Positions 26,310 to 35,084 of a DNA stretch of 64,000 nt are shown here, one piece after another. Position 1 is the stretch's first letter. Every line of letters begins with the position of its first letter. The position numbers were made by a program, and so were the translations under genes. Origin of the DNA: Streptomyces erythrochromogenes (lineage in GTDB: Bacteria; Actinomycetota; Actinomycetes; Streptomycetales; Streptomycetaceae); NCBI RefSeq assembly GCF_036170895.1, contig NZ_CP108036.1:7723501-7787500 (forward strand), in the 5' to 3' direction. The notes beneath the pieces are model-generated. The model did not search any database, was not told the origin of the DNA, and saw nothing but the letters and a program-made list of their open reading frames with translations.

Positions 26310-27653
26310 GTGCTCAGCATCACCAGTCAGTACCTGACCCGTTACCGGCGTCTCGCCGGCGACCGGTCCGACACCCTCCTCCCGGTCACCGGGGCACAGC
26401 GCCGCTTCGTGCTGGTGCGTGCGCTGGACCCGACGGGACGCCCCGACCTGGTGCCGATGTTCTTCGCGTTCCCGTCCGGAACCATCGACCCCGAACGCCT
26501 GCATGCCGCCGCGCGCAGGCTCGCCGCCCGCCACACCGCCCTGCGCTCCCGCCCCACCGTGGTCCGCGGCACCCCCGTCCTGAGCGTCGCCGCCGATCCG
26601 GACGTCGGCGTGACCCGGCCGGCGGCCCCCGAACCGGGGGAGTCGCCCGCCGACGCGCTCCGTCGCGCCCTGGCCTCCTGGGATGCGCAGGGGCCCTCCC
26701 TGCGCCTCTTCCTCGTACCCGACGAGGAGCGCGAGGAGGACGTCCTCGCCGTCGTCCTGGACCACGCCGTCTGCGACGGCCGCTCGCTGGCGCGGATCGT
26801 CGACGAACTCGGCGCCGCCTACGCCGAGGAGGCCGCCGGATCGCTCCCCGCACCGGGGGAGGCACAGGCCGAACTCGACGCCTACCGGGACGCGGTCCTC
26901 GGCCAACTCGCCGCCGAGGAGAAGGCGGAGACGCCCGAAGCGGCCGCCTACTGGGCCGACCGGCTGCGCACGCTGCACACCCACGCCCCGCCGCCCCGTC
27001 CGGCACGCGTACCCCGGGGCGCGAACCCCAGCGGCGCCGCGCAGGCCCGGCTGGCCGCGCACGACGGCGGCGTGTCCTTCCCCGGACTGCTCGACGCCTG
27101 CCGCTCCGCCGCCCGCGAGCTGTACGGCCCCGACCGCGCGGTCCCGCTCGGCTACCCGTGGGGCGGCCGCCCCGCGGGAGCGGAGCCGGTCGTCGGCTGC
27201 TTCCTCAACACCCTCGTCTTCCCGGTCGACACCGGCCCCGGCCCCGGCCCCGGCCCCGGCCCCGGCCCCGGCCCCGGCCAGGGCCCCGGCCCCGGCTCGG
27301 AAGCGACGGCCGACGCCTGGTGGGACGACCTCGACCGGGCCGACGTGCCCTTCGACGCGGTCGTGGCCGCCGTACGGTCCGCCGGCTCGGGCTGGACCGG
27401 AGGCCTCGACGGCCTGCTCACCGTGGACGACGACACGCGCCGCCCGCCGCTCGTTCTGGACGGTGTCGAGGGACGGGAGGTCCACGTCGACGGCAGGCCG
27501 GTCCGCGGTCCCTTCGCCGTCTCCGTCACCCAAGGAGCCGAGATCCGGCTGCGGATGGTGTGGGACCGGGCGGTACTCGACGACGAGACCGCGCACCGGG
27601 CGTTCGACGCGCTCACCCAGGCACTGCGCCCCTCGGACCACGCGGTGCAGTGA
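26310..27653 (+). CDS. Free-standing condensation-domain protein
   Basis: 447 residues from a GTG at 26310 (VLSITSQYLTRYRRLAG). The fold follows NRPS condensation domains: L-P-V-T-G-A-Q-R-R-F-V near the start, A-A-R-R-L-A-A-R-H-T-A-L-R, and the active-site region at residues 151-157, D-H-A-V-C-D-G. In the HHxxxDG motif the first His is Asp; the catalytic second His152, Asp156 and Gly157 are kept. A Pro-Gly dipeptide repeat (residues about 309-330) interrupts the second half. No A or T domain is attached. It may condense a tethered chain in trans with a free amine, or be a non-catalytic relative. Confidence 0.85.
   Translation: MLSITSQYLTRYRRLAGDRSDTLLPVTGAQRRFVLVRALDPTGRPDLVPMFFAFPSGTIDPERLHAAARRLAARHTALRSRPTVVRGTPVLSVAADPDVGVTRPAAPEPGESPADALRRALASWDAQGPSLRLFLVPDEEREEDVLAVVLDHAVCDGRSLARIVDELGAAYAEEAAGSLPAPGEAQAELDAYRDAVLGQLAAEEKAETPEAAAYWADRLRTLHTHAPPPRPARVPRGANPSGAAQARLAAHDGGVSFPGLLDACRSAARELYGPDRAVPLGYPWGGRPAGAEPVVGCFLNTLVFPVDTGPGPGPGPGPGPGPGQGPGPGSEATADAWWDDLDRADVPFDAVVAAVRSAGSGWTGGLDGLLTVDDDTRRPPLVLDGVEGREVHVDGRPVRGPFAVSVTQGAEIRLRMVWDRAVLDDETAHRAFDALTQALRPSDHAVQ
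27232..27298 (+). repeat. Hexamer tandem repeat coding for Pro-Gly
   Basis: About eleven GGCCCC-type hexamers in a row, broken once by a CAG codon, encode a PG dipeptide run in the free-standing condensation protein. A likely site of slippage. Confidence 0.85.
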
Positions 27654-28067
27654 ACCCGTGCACCGGGCGGCCCACCCCGCCGCCCGAACGCCCGTCGCCG
27701 CCGAACGATCGATAAGGGCGAACGAGCGCCGCAGCGGCACGAACGACGCGCATGCGCCCGCTCCCGCCCACCCGATCCGACCGCCGCGACGCAGACGCCC
27801 CGGGCACCCCCGGCCGGCGCCCCGCCCCACCGCGGCCGCCGCGCGGCACCGGCATCGCCGGCGCCCGCGCGCGCCGGTGCGGCCGCCCGCCGGCCCGCAG
27901 CGCCCGTCACCGGGCGCGTCCCCCGCCGCCGCGCACCCCGAGCCTCCCCCCACGGCAATCCCCCCACGCAGAAAACGGCATCGCGCGACCCGCGAAGCCG
28001 CCCGCACGACGGCCGGACACGACCGTGACCGGCACCGGAGACCGACCCACAACCTCAGGGATCGCCC
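27654..28067. other. Gene-free spacer inside the NRPS cluster
   Basis: Frames here are Arg/Pro-rich and unlike protein; no gene, hairpin or binding site was recognised. Its size (414 bp) is notable because the later NRPS genes overlap or abut. Confidence 0.5.
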
Positions 28068-31000
28068 ATGCTTCCCCTCTCCTCCTCGCAGGAGATCGTC
28101 TGGCTGCACGAGCAGATGCAGCCCGGCAGTCGCGCCTACAACTTCACCGCATCACTCGACCTGTGGGGCACGCTCGACACCGAGGCCCTGCACAAGGGGC
28201 TCGCCGCCACCCTGGCGCGCCACCCCGGCCTGCGCCTCGAACTCGTCGCCTCCACCGGCTCCGTACCGGCCCAGCAGGTCGCGCCGCAGTGCGCGCCGAG
28301 GCTGCACACGACCGACCTCAGCACGGAGGAGGACCCCGAGGCGGCCTTCGCCCGCCTCCTGCGCACCGAGGCCGAGACACCGCTCGACACCTTCGAGGCC
28401 CCGCTGATCCGCTGGACCCTCGTCCGGCTGGCCGAGCGCCACCACCGGCTGGTCCACGTCGAGCACCACCTGATCCACGACGGGCACTCCTTCGCGATCC
28501 TGCTCGACGACGTCTTCCGCGTCTACCGCGCCCACGTCCTCGGCGAGACCCTGGAGCTCCCGTCCGCATCCTCGTACGCGGACCACGTCCGGGACCGCGC
28601 CGGAGCCGGGTACGCCCCCGAGTCGCTCGACTTCTGGCGGGCCGAACTGCTCGACCAGCAGCACGACATGCCGCTGCCGGGCCTGACCCGCCCCGGTGCC
28701 CGCCGCAGGCACCACGGCGGACAGCTGCGCCAGACCATCGGCGCCGACCTCGCCGAACGCCTGCGCGGGCACGCCCGTACCCGCGGCCTCACCCCCTTCG
28801 CCACGCTCCTCGGGCTGTTCGCCGAGCTCCTGCGCCGGCACAGCGGCCGCTCCCGGATGGTCATCGGCACCGCCGTCGGCAACCGCCCCCTCGGATACGA
28901 GGACGCCGTGGGCATGTTCGTGAACACCATCCCGCTGTCGCTCTCCCTGGACGGCGCCGTCCCCGCCCAGGACACCATGGACGAGGTCACCGACACCCTC
29001 ATCCGGGCCCTGCCGCACCAGGACGTGCCCGTCCAGGAGCTGACCCGGGCCCTCGGCATGCACACCTCCGGCGCCGACAACCCGCTCTTCTCCGTGATGT
29101 TCAGCGCCCACGACGCACCGCTGCCCGAGATCGACGTACCCGGCCTCGACATCACCCTCTTCGAGGGCTTCAACACCGGCACCACCCGTTTCGACCTCGA
29201 CGTGGTCCTGCTCCCGGACGACCGCCGCGGTGTCACCACGCGCCACGGCGCGCCCGGCATGACGCTGGTGTGGGACTACGACATGGACCTCTTCGGCGAA
29301 GACGTCGCCCGTCTCGTCTCCGGCCGTTTCCTGAACCTGCTGCGCGCCTATCTCGACAACCCCGAGACGCCGCTGGCCGACCTGGACCCGACCGCCGTCG
29401 AGCCGGCCGCCGAGGCCCCGGCCGTCCCGGCCGACCGCGATCCGCTGGACCCCGTGGCCGCGCACCACCCGTCGCTGCCCGCCCTGCTGTGCGGTGCCCG
29501 CCGCCTCACCTACGGCGAACTCGACGCACGCGTCGGCTCGCTCGCCGAGCGGCTGAAGACCGCCGGTGTGACCCCCGGCCGCCCCGTGGCCGCGGTCCTG
29601 CCCAGGGGCACCGACTCGGTCGTCGCCCTGCTCGCCTGCCTGCGGACCGGCGCCGTCTACTGCCCGCTGTCCCCGTCCGACCCGCCGGCCCGCCTCGGCC
29701 TGCTGCTGGAACGGCTCGCGCCGGCGCTCGTCCTCACCGGTGACGGCACCCCCGACCTGCCGGAAGTACTGCCGACCGGCCGGATCGACGCCCCGGTACT
29801 CCCGCCCGCGCACGGAACCGCCGAACTACCCGGTACCGCGTACGTCATCCACACCTCCGGCTCCACCGGTACGCCCAAGCCGGTCGCCGTCGGCCACGCG
29901 GCGCTGGTGCACCATCTGACGGCCACCGCCGACCGGTTCGGCCTCACCACCTCCGACCGGGTCCTGATGTTCGCCCAGCCGTCCTTCGACGTGGCTCTGG
30001 AAGAGGTGCTGCCGACCCTGCACGCCGGCGCGTGCCTGGTCCTGCCCGAGTACGAGGTGCCCACGGGCGGCGAGCTCACCGAACTGCTCGCATCGGCCCG
30101 GGTGACCGTCGCCAACCTGCCCACCAGCTACTTCCTCGCCACCCGCGAGGACCTGCGCCCCGCGCTGCGCGACGGGAGCTGGACGCCCAGGCTCCTGGTC
30201 CTCGGCGGCGAGCGCCTTCCCGCGGAGGCGCTGCGCGGCGTCCTCGCCGACACCGAAGCCACCGTCCTCAACGTGTACGGGGTCACGGAGGCGGCCATCA
30301 GCTCGACCGTCCACGAGATCTCCCGCGACGCCCTCGCCGAAGGCGCCGAGATCCCCCTGGGCACCGAGCTCCCGGGCGAGCGGGTCCACGTACTGGACGC
30401 CCACCACCGCCCGCTGCCGTCCGGCGCGGTCGGCGAACTCGCCGTCGCGGGACCCGGTCTCGCCGAGGGCTACGCGGGCAACGCGGACGCGACGGCAGCC
30501 CGGTTCGTCACCGTCGACGCACTCGACGGGCAGCGCGTCTACCTCACCGGCGACCTCGGCTACCGCGGCCTGGACGGACTGCTGTACTTCCTCGGGCGGC
30601 GCGACAACCAGGTCAAGCTCCGCGGTCACCGCATCGAGCTGGAGGAGATCGAGGCGGCCGCGTCCGCGGTGCTGGGCGGCCGCTCCTGCGCCGTCGTACT
30701 GGACCGGGAGGGCTCGGGCGGGCCCCGGCTCGTCGGCTTCCTCGAGGACGGAGCCGGTGGAGCCGACGGCTCCGACTTCGACGAGAAGGCGCTGCACGCC
30801 GAGCTGAGCCGCCGCCTGCCGGGCCCCCTCGTGCCGGCCCGGTGGACGCGGCTCGACCGCATGCCGACCCTCGCCGGCGGCAAGCCCGACCGTACGGCCC
30901 TGTCCCGCCGAGCGTCGGCGCTCGACCCCGACGACACCGTGACGCCCGAGTCCGGAACCGCCGGCGAGCCCGAGTCGACGGCGACGGCGACGGCGCCGGC

Positions 31001-31295
31001 GCCGGCCACGGCCACGGCGACGGCCACGGCCACGGCCACGGCCACCTCCGCTTCCGACGACCCGATGACGGCTCTGCTCACCGAAGGCTGGCGCAAGGTC
31101 CTCGGCCACAGCCGCTTCGACGCCCGCTCCCACTTCTTCCACAGCGGGGGCCACTCCCTGCTGGCCGCCGAGCTGGCCGCCTGGCTGGAGCCCCGGCTGG
31201 GCACGCGCCCGCCGCTGAAGGTGCTCTTCCGCAACCCAGTGCTCGCCGACCAGGCCGCCGCCCTCGCCACCACCGCCCTTTCCACGGAGTCGTGA
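28068..31295 (+). CDS. NRPS module C-A-T
   Basis: 1075 residues. C domain at about 1-430 with intact HHLIHDG (133-139). A domain at about 465-930: A3 Y-V-I-H-T-S-G-S-T-G-T-P-K, A4 P-S-F-D-V-A-L-E-E, A5 N-V-Y-G-V-T-E, A7 Y-L-T-G-D-L, A8 G-R-R-D-N-Q-V-K-L-R-G, A10 A-G-G-K-P-D-R. T domain with the pantetheine Ser1030 in SGGHSLL. By alignment to GrsA, the specificity residues read D-V-E-N-V-G-V-I-S(-K). Glu at position 239 suggests a basic or amine-bearing residue, possibly ornithine-like; this is tentative. A 25-residue Ala-Thr repeat links A and T. Translation is coupled to the next gene. Confidence 0.95.
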   Translation: MLPLSSSQEIVWLHEQMQPGSRAYNFTASLDLWGTLDTEALHKGLAATLARHPGLRLELVASTGSVPAQQVAPQCAPRLHTTDLSTEEDPEAAFARLLRTEAETPLDTFEAPLIRWTLVRLAERHHRLVHVEHHLIHDGHSFAILLDDVFRVYRAHVLGETLELPSASSYADHVRDRAGAGYAPESLDFWRAELLDQQHDMPLPGLTRPGARRRHHGGQLRQTIGADLAERLRGHARTRGLTPFATLLGLFAELLRRHSGRSRMVIGTAVGNRPLGYEDAVGMFVNTIPLSLSLDGAVPAQDTMDEVTDTLIRALPHQDVPVQELTRALGMHTSGADNPLFSVMFSAHDAPLPEIDVPGLDITLFEGFNTGTTRFDLDVVLLPDDRRGVTTRHGAPGMTLVWDYDMDLFGEDVARLVSGRFLNLLRAYLDNPETPLADLDPTAVEPAAEAPAVPADRDPLDPVAAHHPSLPALLCGARRLTYGELDARVGSLAERLKTAGVTPGRPVAAVLPRGTDSVVALLACLRTGAVYCPLSPSDPPARLGLLLERLAPALVLTGDGTPDLPEVLPTGRIDAPVLPPAHGTAELPGTAYVIHTSGSTGTPKPVAVGHAALVHHLTATADRFGLTTSDRVLMFAQPSFDVALEEVLPTLHAGACLVLPEYEVPTGGELTELLASARVTVANLPTSYFLATREDLRPALRDGSWTPRLLVLGGERLPAEALRGVLADTEATVLNVYGVTEAAISSTVHEISRDALAEGAEIPLGTELPGERVHVLDAHHRPLPSGAVGELAVAGPGLAEGYAGNADATAARFVTVDALDGQRVYLTGDLGYRGLDGLLYFLGRRDNQVKLRGHRIELEEIEAAASAVLGGRSCAVVLDREGSGGPRLVGFLEDGAGGADGSDFDEKALHAELSRRLPGPLVPARWTRLDRMPTLAGGKPDRTALSRRASALDPDDTVTPESGTAGEPESTATATAPAPATATATATATATATSASDDPMTALLTEGWRKVLGHSRFDARSHFFHSGGHSLLAAELAAWLEPRLGTRPPLKVLFRNPVLADQAAALATTALSTES
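30976..31050 (+). repeat. Ala-Thr coding tandem repeat in the A-T linker
   Basis: Runs of GCGACG, GCCACG and similar hexamers code for alternating Ala-Thr in the linker between the adenylation and carrier domains of the C-A-T protein. Confidence 0.8.
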
Positions 31296-33226
31296 TGATC
31301 CAGTCCCCGACCGCAGTCGCCCTTCCCACCACGCCCCAGGACACCGGCCTCGACACCGAGCTGAGCATCGCCCAGGGCCCCGCCGCCGAACCGAGCAGCG
31401 TGTTCGCCCGCTTCGAGGAGTGGGCCCGGCGCGCCCCGCAGGCCCCGGCCGTGATCGACTCCACCCGCACCTGGACGTACCAGGACCTCGACGCGGCCGC
31501 CTCGCAGGTCGCGGCCGCCCTGGGCGACCGCGTCCGGCCCGGTGACCTCGTCGGCGTCTGTCTCGACCGTTCCGCCGCCCTCGTCGTGACCGCCGTGGCC
31601 CTCGCCCGGATCGGCGCCGTCTACCTGCCGCTCGGCCCCCGTCCGGGAGAACGCCGCACCCAGGCCGTCACCGAGGACCTCGACGTCGCCTGCCTCATCG
31701 GCGACCCCGCTGTGCTGCCCGCGGACCACCGCGGCGGGCAGCACACCCCGCTGCCGCTGCCCACCGACGGCGTCAATGCCCCCGCCACCGCCGTTGCGGC
31801 CTTCGCCGACGCCGTCCGCGGCACCCGGCGCGCTCCCGAAGGCGCCCTGTACGCCGTCCTCACCTCCGGTTCCACCGGCCGCCCCAAGGCGGTGGCCGTG
31901 GCCGAGGCCTCGCTGTCCGTCGCCCTGGACTGGTACCGGGCCGAGACCGGCCTCGCACCGGGCGACCGCCAGTCCCTGCTGATCGGTGTCGCGTTCGACC
32001 CGCACCTGCTGGAACTGTGGGCCGCCCTGACCTCGGGAGCCGCCCTCGTCCCGGCCCCGGACGACACCCGCTGGGACAGCCGCGTCCTCACCGACTGGTG
32101 GCGTGACAGCGGCCTCACCCACGCCGTGGCGGCCACCCCAACCGTCGAACCGCTCCTGGACCGGCCCTGGCCGCAAGGCCTGGAGCTGCGTCACCTCGTC
32201 GTCGGCGGCGACCGCATGCGCCGCCGCCCCGGCACCGACGTCACCGCCACCGTCCACAACGCCTACGGCCCCGCCGAAGCCACCGTCCTCGCCACCGCCC
32301 ACACCATGCGCGGCACCGACCCGGAAGCCGGCGACCGGACCCCGCCCCCCATCGGCACCGCCCTGCCGGGCGTCACCCTCGTCGTCACGGACGACGAGGG
32401 CCGCCCGCTCGCCCGCGGGCAGGAGGGCGAACTGCGCGTCGGCGGCCACTGCCTGGCGCTGGGCTACCTCGACCCCGAACTCACCGCCCGCCGATTCACC
32501 CCGCCCCCGCGCGAGCCGGCGCTGCCCGCGATCGACCGCCTCTACCGCACCGGCGACCGCGTACGGATGAACGCCGACGGCAGCCTGGACTTCCTCGGCC
32601 GCCTCGACGACCAGGTGAAGATCAGCGGAGTGCGGATCGAACCGGTCGAGGTGGAAGCCGCCTTCGAGCAGGACGTCCGCGTGCGCACCGCCGTCGTCAC
32701 CGTGCTGCGCGACAGCTCCGGCCACGGCCGCCTCGTCGCCCACGTACGTCCCGCCGACGGCGCCGCCCCGGCGCCCGGGGAACTCCTCGACGCGGTCCGG
32801 TCCTGGCTCCCCGAGCAGGCCGTCCCCACCGCCGTCCGGATCGTCGACGGCTTCCCGCTCGACGCCAACGGCAAGGTGGACCGACCCGCCCTGGCCGCCC
32901 TCGCGGCCGAGGCCTCGGCCGCCGCGACGCCCCGGACCGACGCGGCGGAGGCCCCGGCCGATGCCGACGCCGACGACACCGCCACCGCCACCGAGCTGCT
33001 CGTACTGACGACCGTGCGCGACCTCCTCGGCCGGCCCGGCACCGGCCTCGGCGACCACTTCACCGACGCCGGCGGCACCTCCATCATCGCCGCCCGGCTG
33101 CTGGCCGCCCTCGAACGCGAGACCGGAGTGCGCCTGCGCGCCCCCGAGCTGCTGCGCAGCACCGACCTGCGCGCCTTCGCCGCCCTCATCGACCACCGCC
33201 GGACCCCGCGCCCGGAAGGAGCCTGA
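31295..33226 (+). CDS. NRPS A-T didomain (I)
   Basis: 643 residues; the ATG at 31295 overlaps the previous stop (TGATG), with GGAG five bases upstream. A domain: A3 Y-A-V-L-T-S-G-S-T-G-R-P-K, A4 V-A-F-D-P-H-L-L-E-L-W, A5 N-A-Y-G-P-A-E, A7 Y-R-T-G-D, A8 G-R-L-D-D-Q-V-K-I-S-G, A10 D-A-N-G-K-V-D-R. Carrier Ser596 in D-A-G-G-T-S. Specificity residues D-P-L-V-V-G-A-V-L(-K) match no code I know with confidence. With no C domain it could load a starter unit or aminoacylate another protein's carrier. Confidence 0.95.
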   Translation: MIQSPTAVALPTTPQDTGLDTELSIAQGPAAEPSSVFARFEEWARRAPQAPAVIDSTRTWTYQDLDAAASQVAAALGDRVRPGDLVGVCLDRSAALVVTAVALARIGAVYLPLGPRPGERRTQAVTEDLDVACLIGDPAVLPADHRGGQHTPLPLPTDGVNAPATAVAAFADAVRGTRRAPEGALYAVLTSGSTGRPKAVAVAEASLSVALDWYRAETGLAPGDRQSLLIGVAFDPHLLELWAALTSGAALVPAPDDTRWDSRVLTDWWRDSGLTHAVAATPTVEPLLDRPWPQGLELRHLVVGGDRMRRRPGTDVTATVHNAYGPAEATVLATAHTMRGTDPEAGDRTPPPIGTALPGVTLVVTDDEGRPLARGQEGELRVGGHCLALGYLDPELTARRFTPPPREPALPAIDRLYRTGDRVRMNADGSLDFLGRLDDQVKISGVRIEPVEVEAAFEQDVRVRTAVVTVLRDSSGHGRLVAHVRPADGAAPAPGELLDAVRSWLPEQAVPTAVRIVDGFPLDANGKVDRPALAALAAEASAAATPRTDAAEAPADADADDTATATELLVLTTVRDLLGRPGTGLGDHFTDAGGTSIIAARLLAALERETGVRLRAPELLRSTDLRAFAALIDHRRTPRPEGA

Positions 33227-33227
33227 C

Positions 33228-35084
33228 ATGACGAAGCCCGACATGACCCCGGCAACCCCGCATCCGGCAACCCCGCATCCGGCGACCGCGCTGCCGGCGA
33301 CCGCGCTGCCGGCACTCGTCGCGCGGCACGCCGCGCTCACCCCCGACGCCCTCGCCGTCGTGGACGGCGACACCACCCTCACCTACGGCCGCCTCCTCCA
33401 GGCCGGCCACGCCCTCGCCGCACGCCTACGCGACCACGGAGTGGCCCGCGGCGACCGATTGGCGCTGCTGACGACGCGTTCCCACCGCACGGTCGTGGCC
33501 CAGCTCGGGCTCTGGCTGGCCGGAGCCGTGTGCGTACCCCTCGACCCGGCCCAGCCCCGGCCGCGCACGGAGGCGATGATCGCCGACGCGGAGGTGACGC
33601 TCACCGTCGGCGATGCGAAGCTGCTGGACGCGGCCGCCTTCCCCGGCCCCGTCCTGGCCCTGCCCGAGGAGCCGCTCGCGAGCGGCCGACCCGTCGACGG
33701 GTCCGACCCGGACGGCCCGGCGTTCATCATGTTCACCTCCGGCTCGACCGGCCGCCCCAAGGGCGTCCTCGTCCCGCACCGGGCCATCGCCGAGCTGGTC
33801 ACCGCGCCCGACTACGTCACGCTCACCGGCCGAGACCGCGTCCTGTTCCACTCGCCCATGACCTTCGACGCCTCGACGTTCGAAGTCTGGGTCGCGCTCG
33901 CCAACGGCGCCGCGGTCGTCGTCTGCACCGAGCAGCGGCCCACCCTGGAGGACCTCGCCCGGCACGTCGAACGGCACGGCGTGACGGTGGCGTTCTTCAC
34001 CACGGCCCTCTTCCACCAGCTCGCCGCGCGCCGCTCCCGCGTCTTCGCCCAGCTCCGCTCGGTCGTCGTGGGCGGCGAGGCGATGGCGGCCGCTCAGGCC
34101 CGCGAAGTGCTCACCGCCTTCCCCTGGCTGGAGCTCGTCAACGGCTACGGGCCCACCGAGACGACCACCTTCGCGACCGCCCACCGGGTCACCGCCCAGG
34201 ACTGCGAGGGGCGGATACCTATCGGCCGGCCCATCTGCGGGGCCACGGCACACGTCCTGGACGCCGCAGGCCACCCGGTGGCCGACGGCGAACGCGGTGA
34301 ACTGTGGATCGGCGGCAGCAGGCTCGCCCACGGATACACCGGCCTGCCCGAACTCACCGCCGAGAAGTTCGTCGGGCACGCCTCCGCGGGCGGTCGGCTC
34401 TACCGCACGGGCGACATCGCCTCCCTCCGCCCCGACGGCATCCTCCAGTTCCACGGCCGCAACGACGACCAGGTGAAGGTCCGCGGCTTCCGCATCGAAC
34501 CCGCCGAGGTCGAACACGCCCTCCGCGAGCAGCCGGACGTGGACGACGCCGCCGTCACCGTCGACGGCGCCGGCACCTCCGAGGCGCGCCTCGTCGCGTT
34601 CGTCGTCGCCGCGCCCGGCCCCGTGCCCGCCGGCACGGCGCTGCGCGAGCGGCTCACCGCCGTCCTGCCCGCCCACCTGGTTCCCGACGCCGTCACCGTG
34701 CTGGAGCGGCTGCCCCTCACCCCGGCCGGCAAGGTCGACCGGCGCGCCCTCACCGCACGCGCGCACACCGCCGAGAGCGGGCCCGCCGACGAGCCGGCGG
34801 CACCGATGACACCGCTGGAGCAGGCCGTCGCCGACGTGTGGGGCCAGGCCCTGGGCCTCGAGGTCACCAGCGCCGACGCCGAGTTCCTCCTCCTCGGCGG
34901 CCATTCCCTGCTCGCCCTCGTCGTCACCGAGGACCTGCGCGAGGAACTCGGCGTGGAGATCCCCCTCGCCGACTTCTTCGCCGCCCCGACCGTCGCCGCA
35001 CAGGCCGCGCTGGTCGAACGCGCCCTCCTGGCCGCACACCGAGACCTCCACCCCGAGACACCGGAGCACAGCGATGCCCACTGA
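33228..35084 (+). CDS. NRPS A-T didomain (II), probably Val/Ile-activating
   Basis: 618 residues. A domain: A3 I-M-F-T-S-G-S-T-G-R-P-K-G, A4 M-T-F-D-A-S-T-F-E-V-W, A5 N-G-Y-G-P-T-E, A7 Y-R-T-G-D, A8 G-R-N-D-D-Q-V-K-V-R-G, A10 T-P-A-G-K-V-D-R. Carrier Ser560 in GGHSLL. Specificity residues D-A-F-F-V-G-G-T-F(-K) resemble known valine and isoleucine codes. The first 30 residues are two short tandem repeats (T-P-H-P-A and T-A-L-P-A). It starts one base after the previous stop and overlaps the next gene by 11 bases. Confidence 0.95.
   Translation: MTKPDMTPATPHPATPHPATALPATALPALVARHAALTPDALAVVDGDTTLTYGRLLQAGHALAARLRDHGVARGDRLALLTTRSHRTVVAQLGLWLAGAVCVPLDPAQPRPRTEAMIADAEVTLTVGDAKLLDAAAFPGPVLALPEEPLASGRPVDGSDPDGPAFIMFTSGSTGRPKGVLVPHRAIAELVTAPDYVTLTGRDRVLFHSPMTFDASTFEVWVALANGAAVVVCTEQRPTLEDLARHVERHGVTVAFFTTALFHQLAARRSRVFAQLRSVVVGGEAMAAAQAREVLTAFPWLELVNGYGPTETTTFATAHRVTAQDCEGRIPIGRPICGATAHVLDAAGHPVADGERGELWIGGSRLAHGYTGLPELTAEKFVGHASAGGRLYRTGDIASLRPDGILQFHGRNDDQVKVRGFRIEPAEVEHALREQPDVDDAAVTVDGAGTSEARLVAFVVAAPGPVPAGTALRERLTAVLPAHLVPDAVTVLERLPLTPAGKVDRRALTARAHTAESGPADEPAAPMTPLEQAVADVWGQALGLEVTSADAEFLLLGGHSLLALVVTEDLREELGVEIPLADFFAAPTVAAQAALVERALLAAHRDLHPETPEHSDAH

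Noticed and set aside
25884..28109. 741-codon open frame on the minus strand
   Set aside because: Antisense to the MFS and condensation genes. It is long only because high third-position GC suppresses stops.
30626..33382. 918-codon open frame on the minus strand
   Set aside because: Antisense to two adenylation proteins with all core motifs; Gly/Ala/Val-rich composition, no domain.
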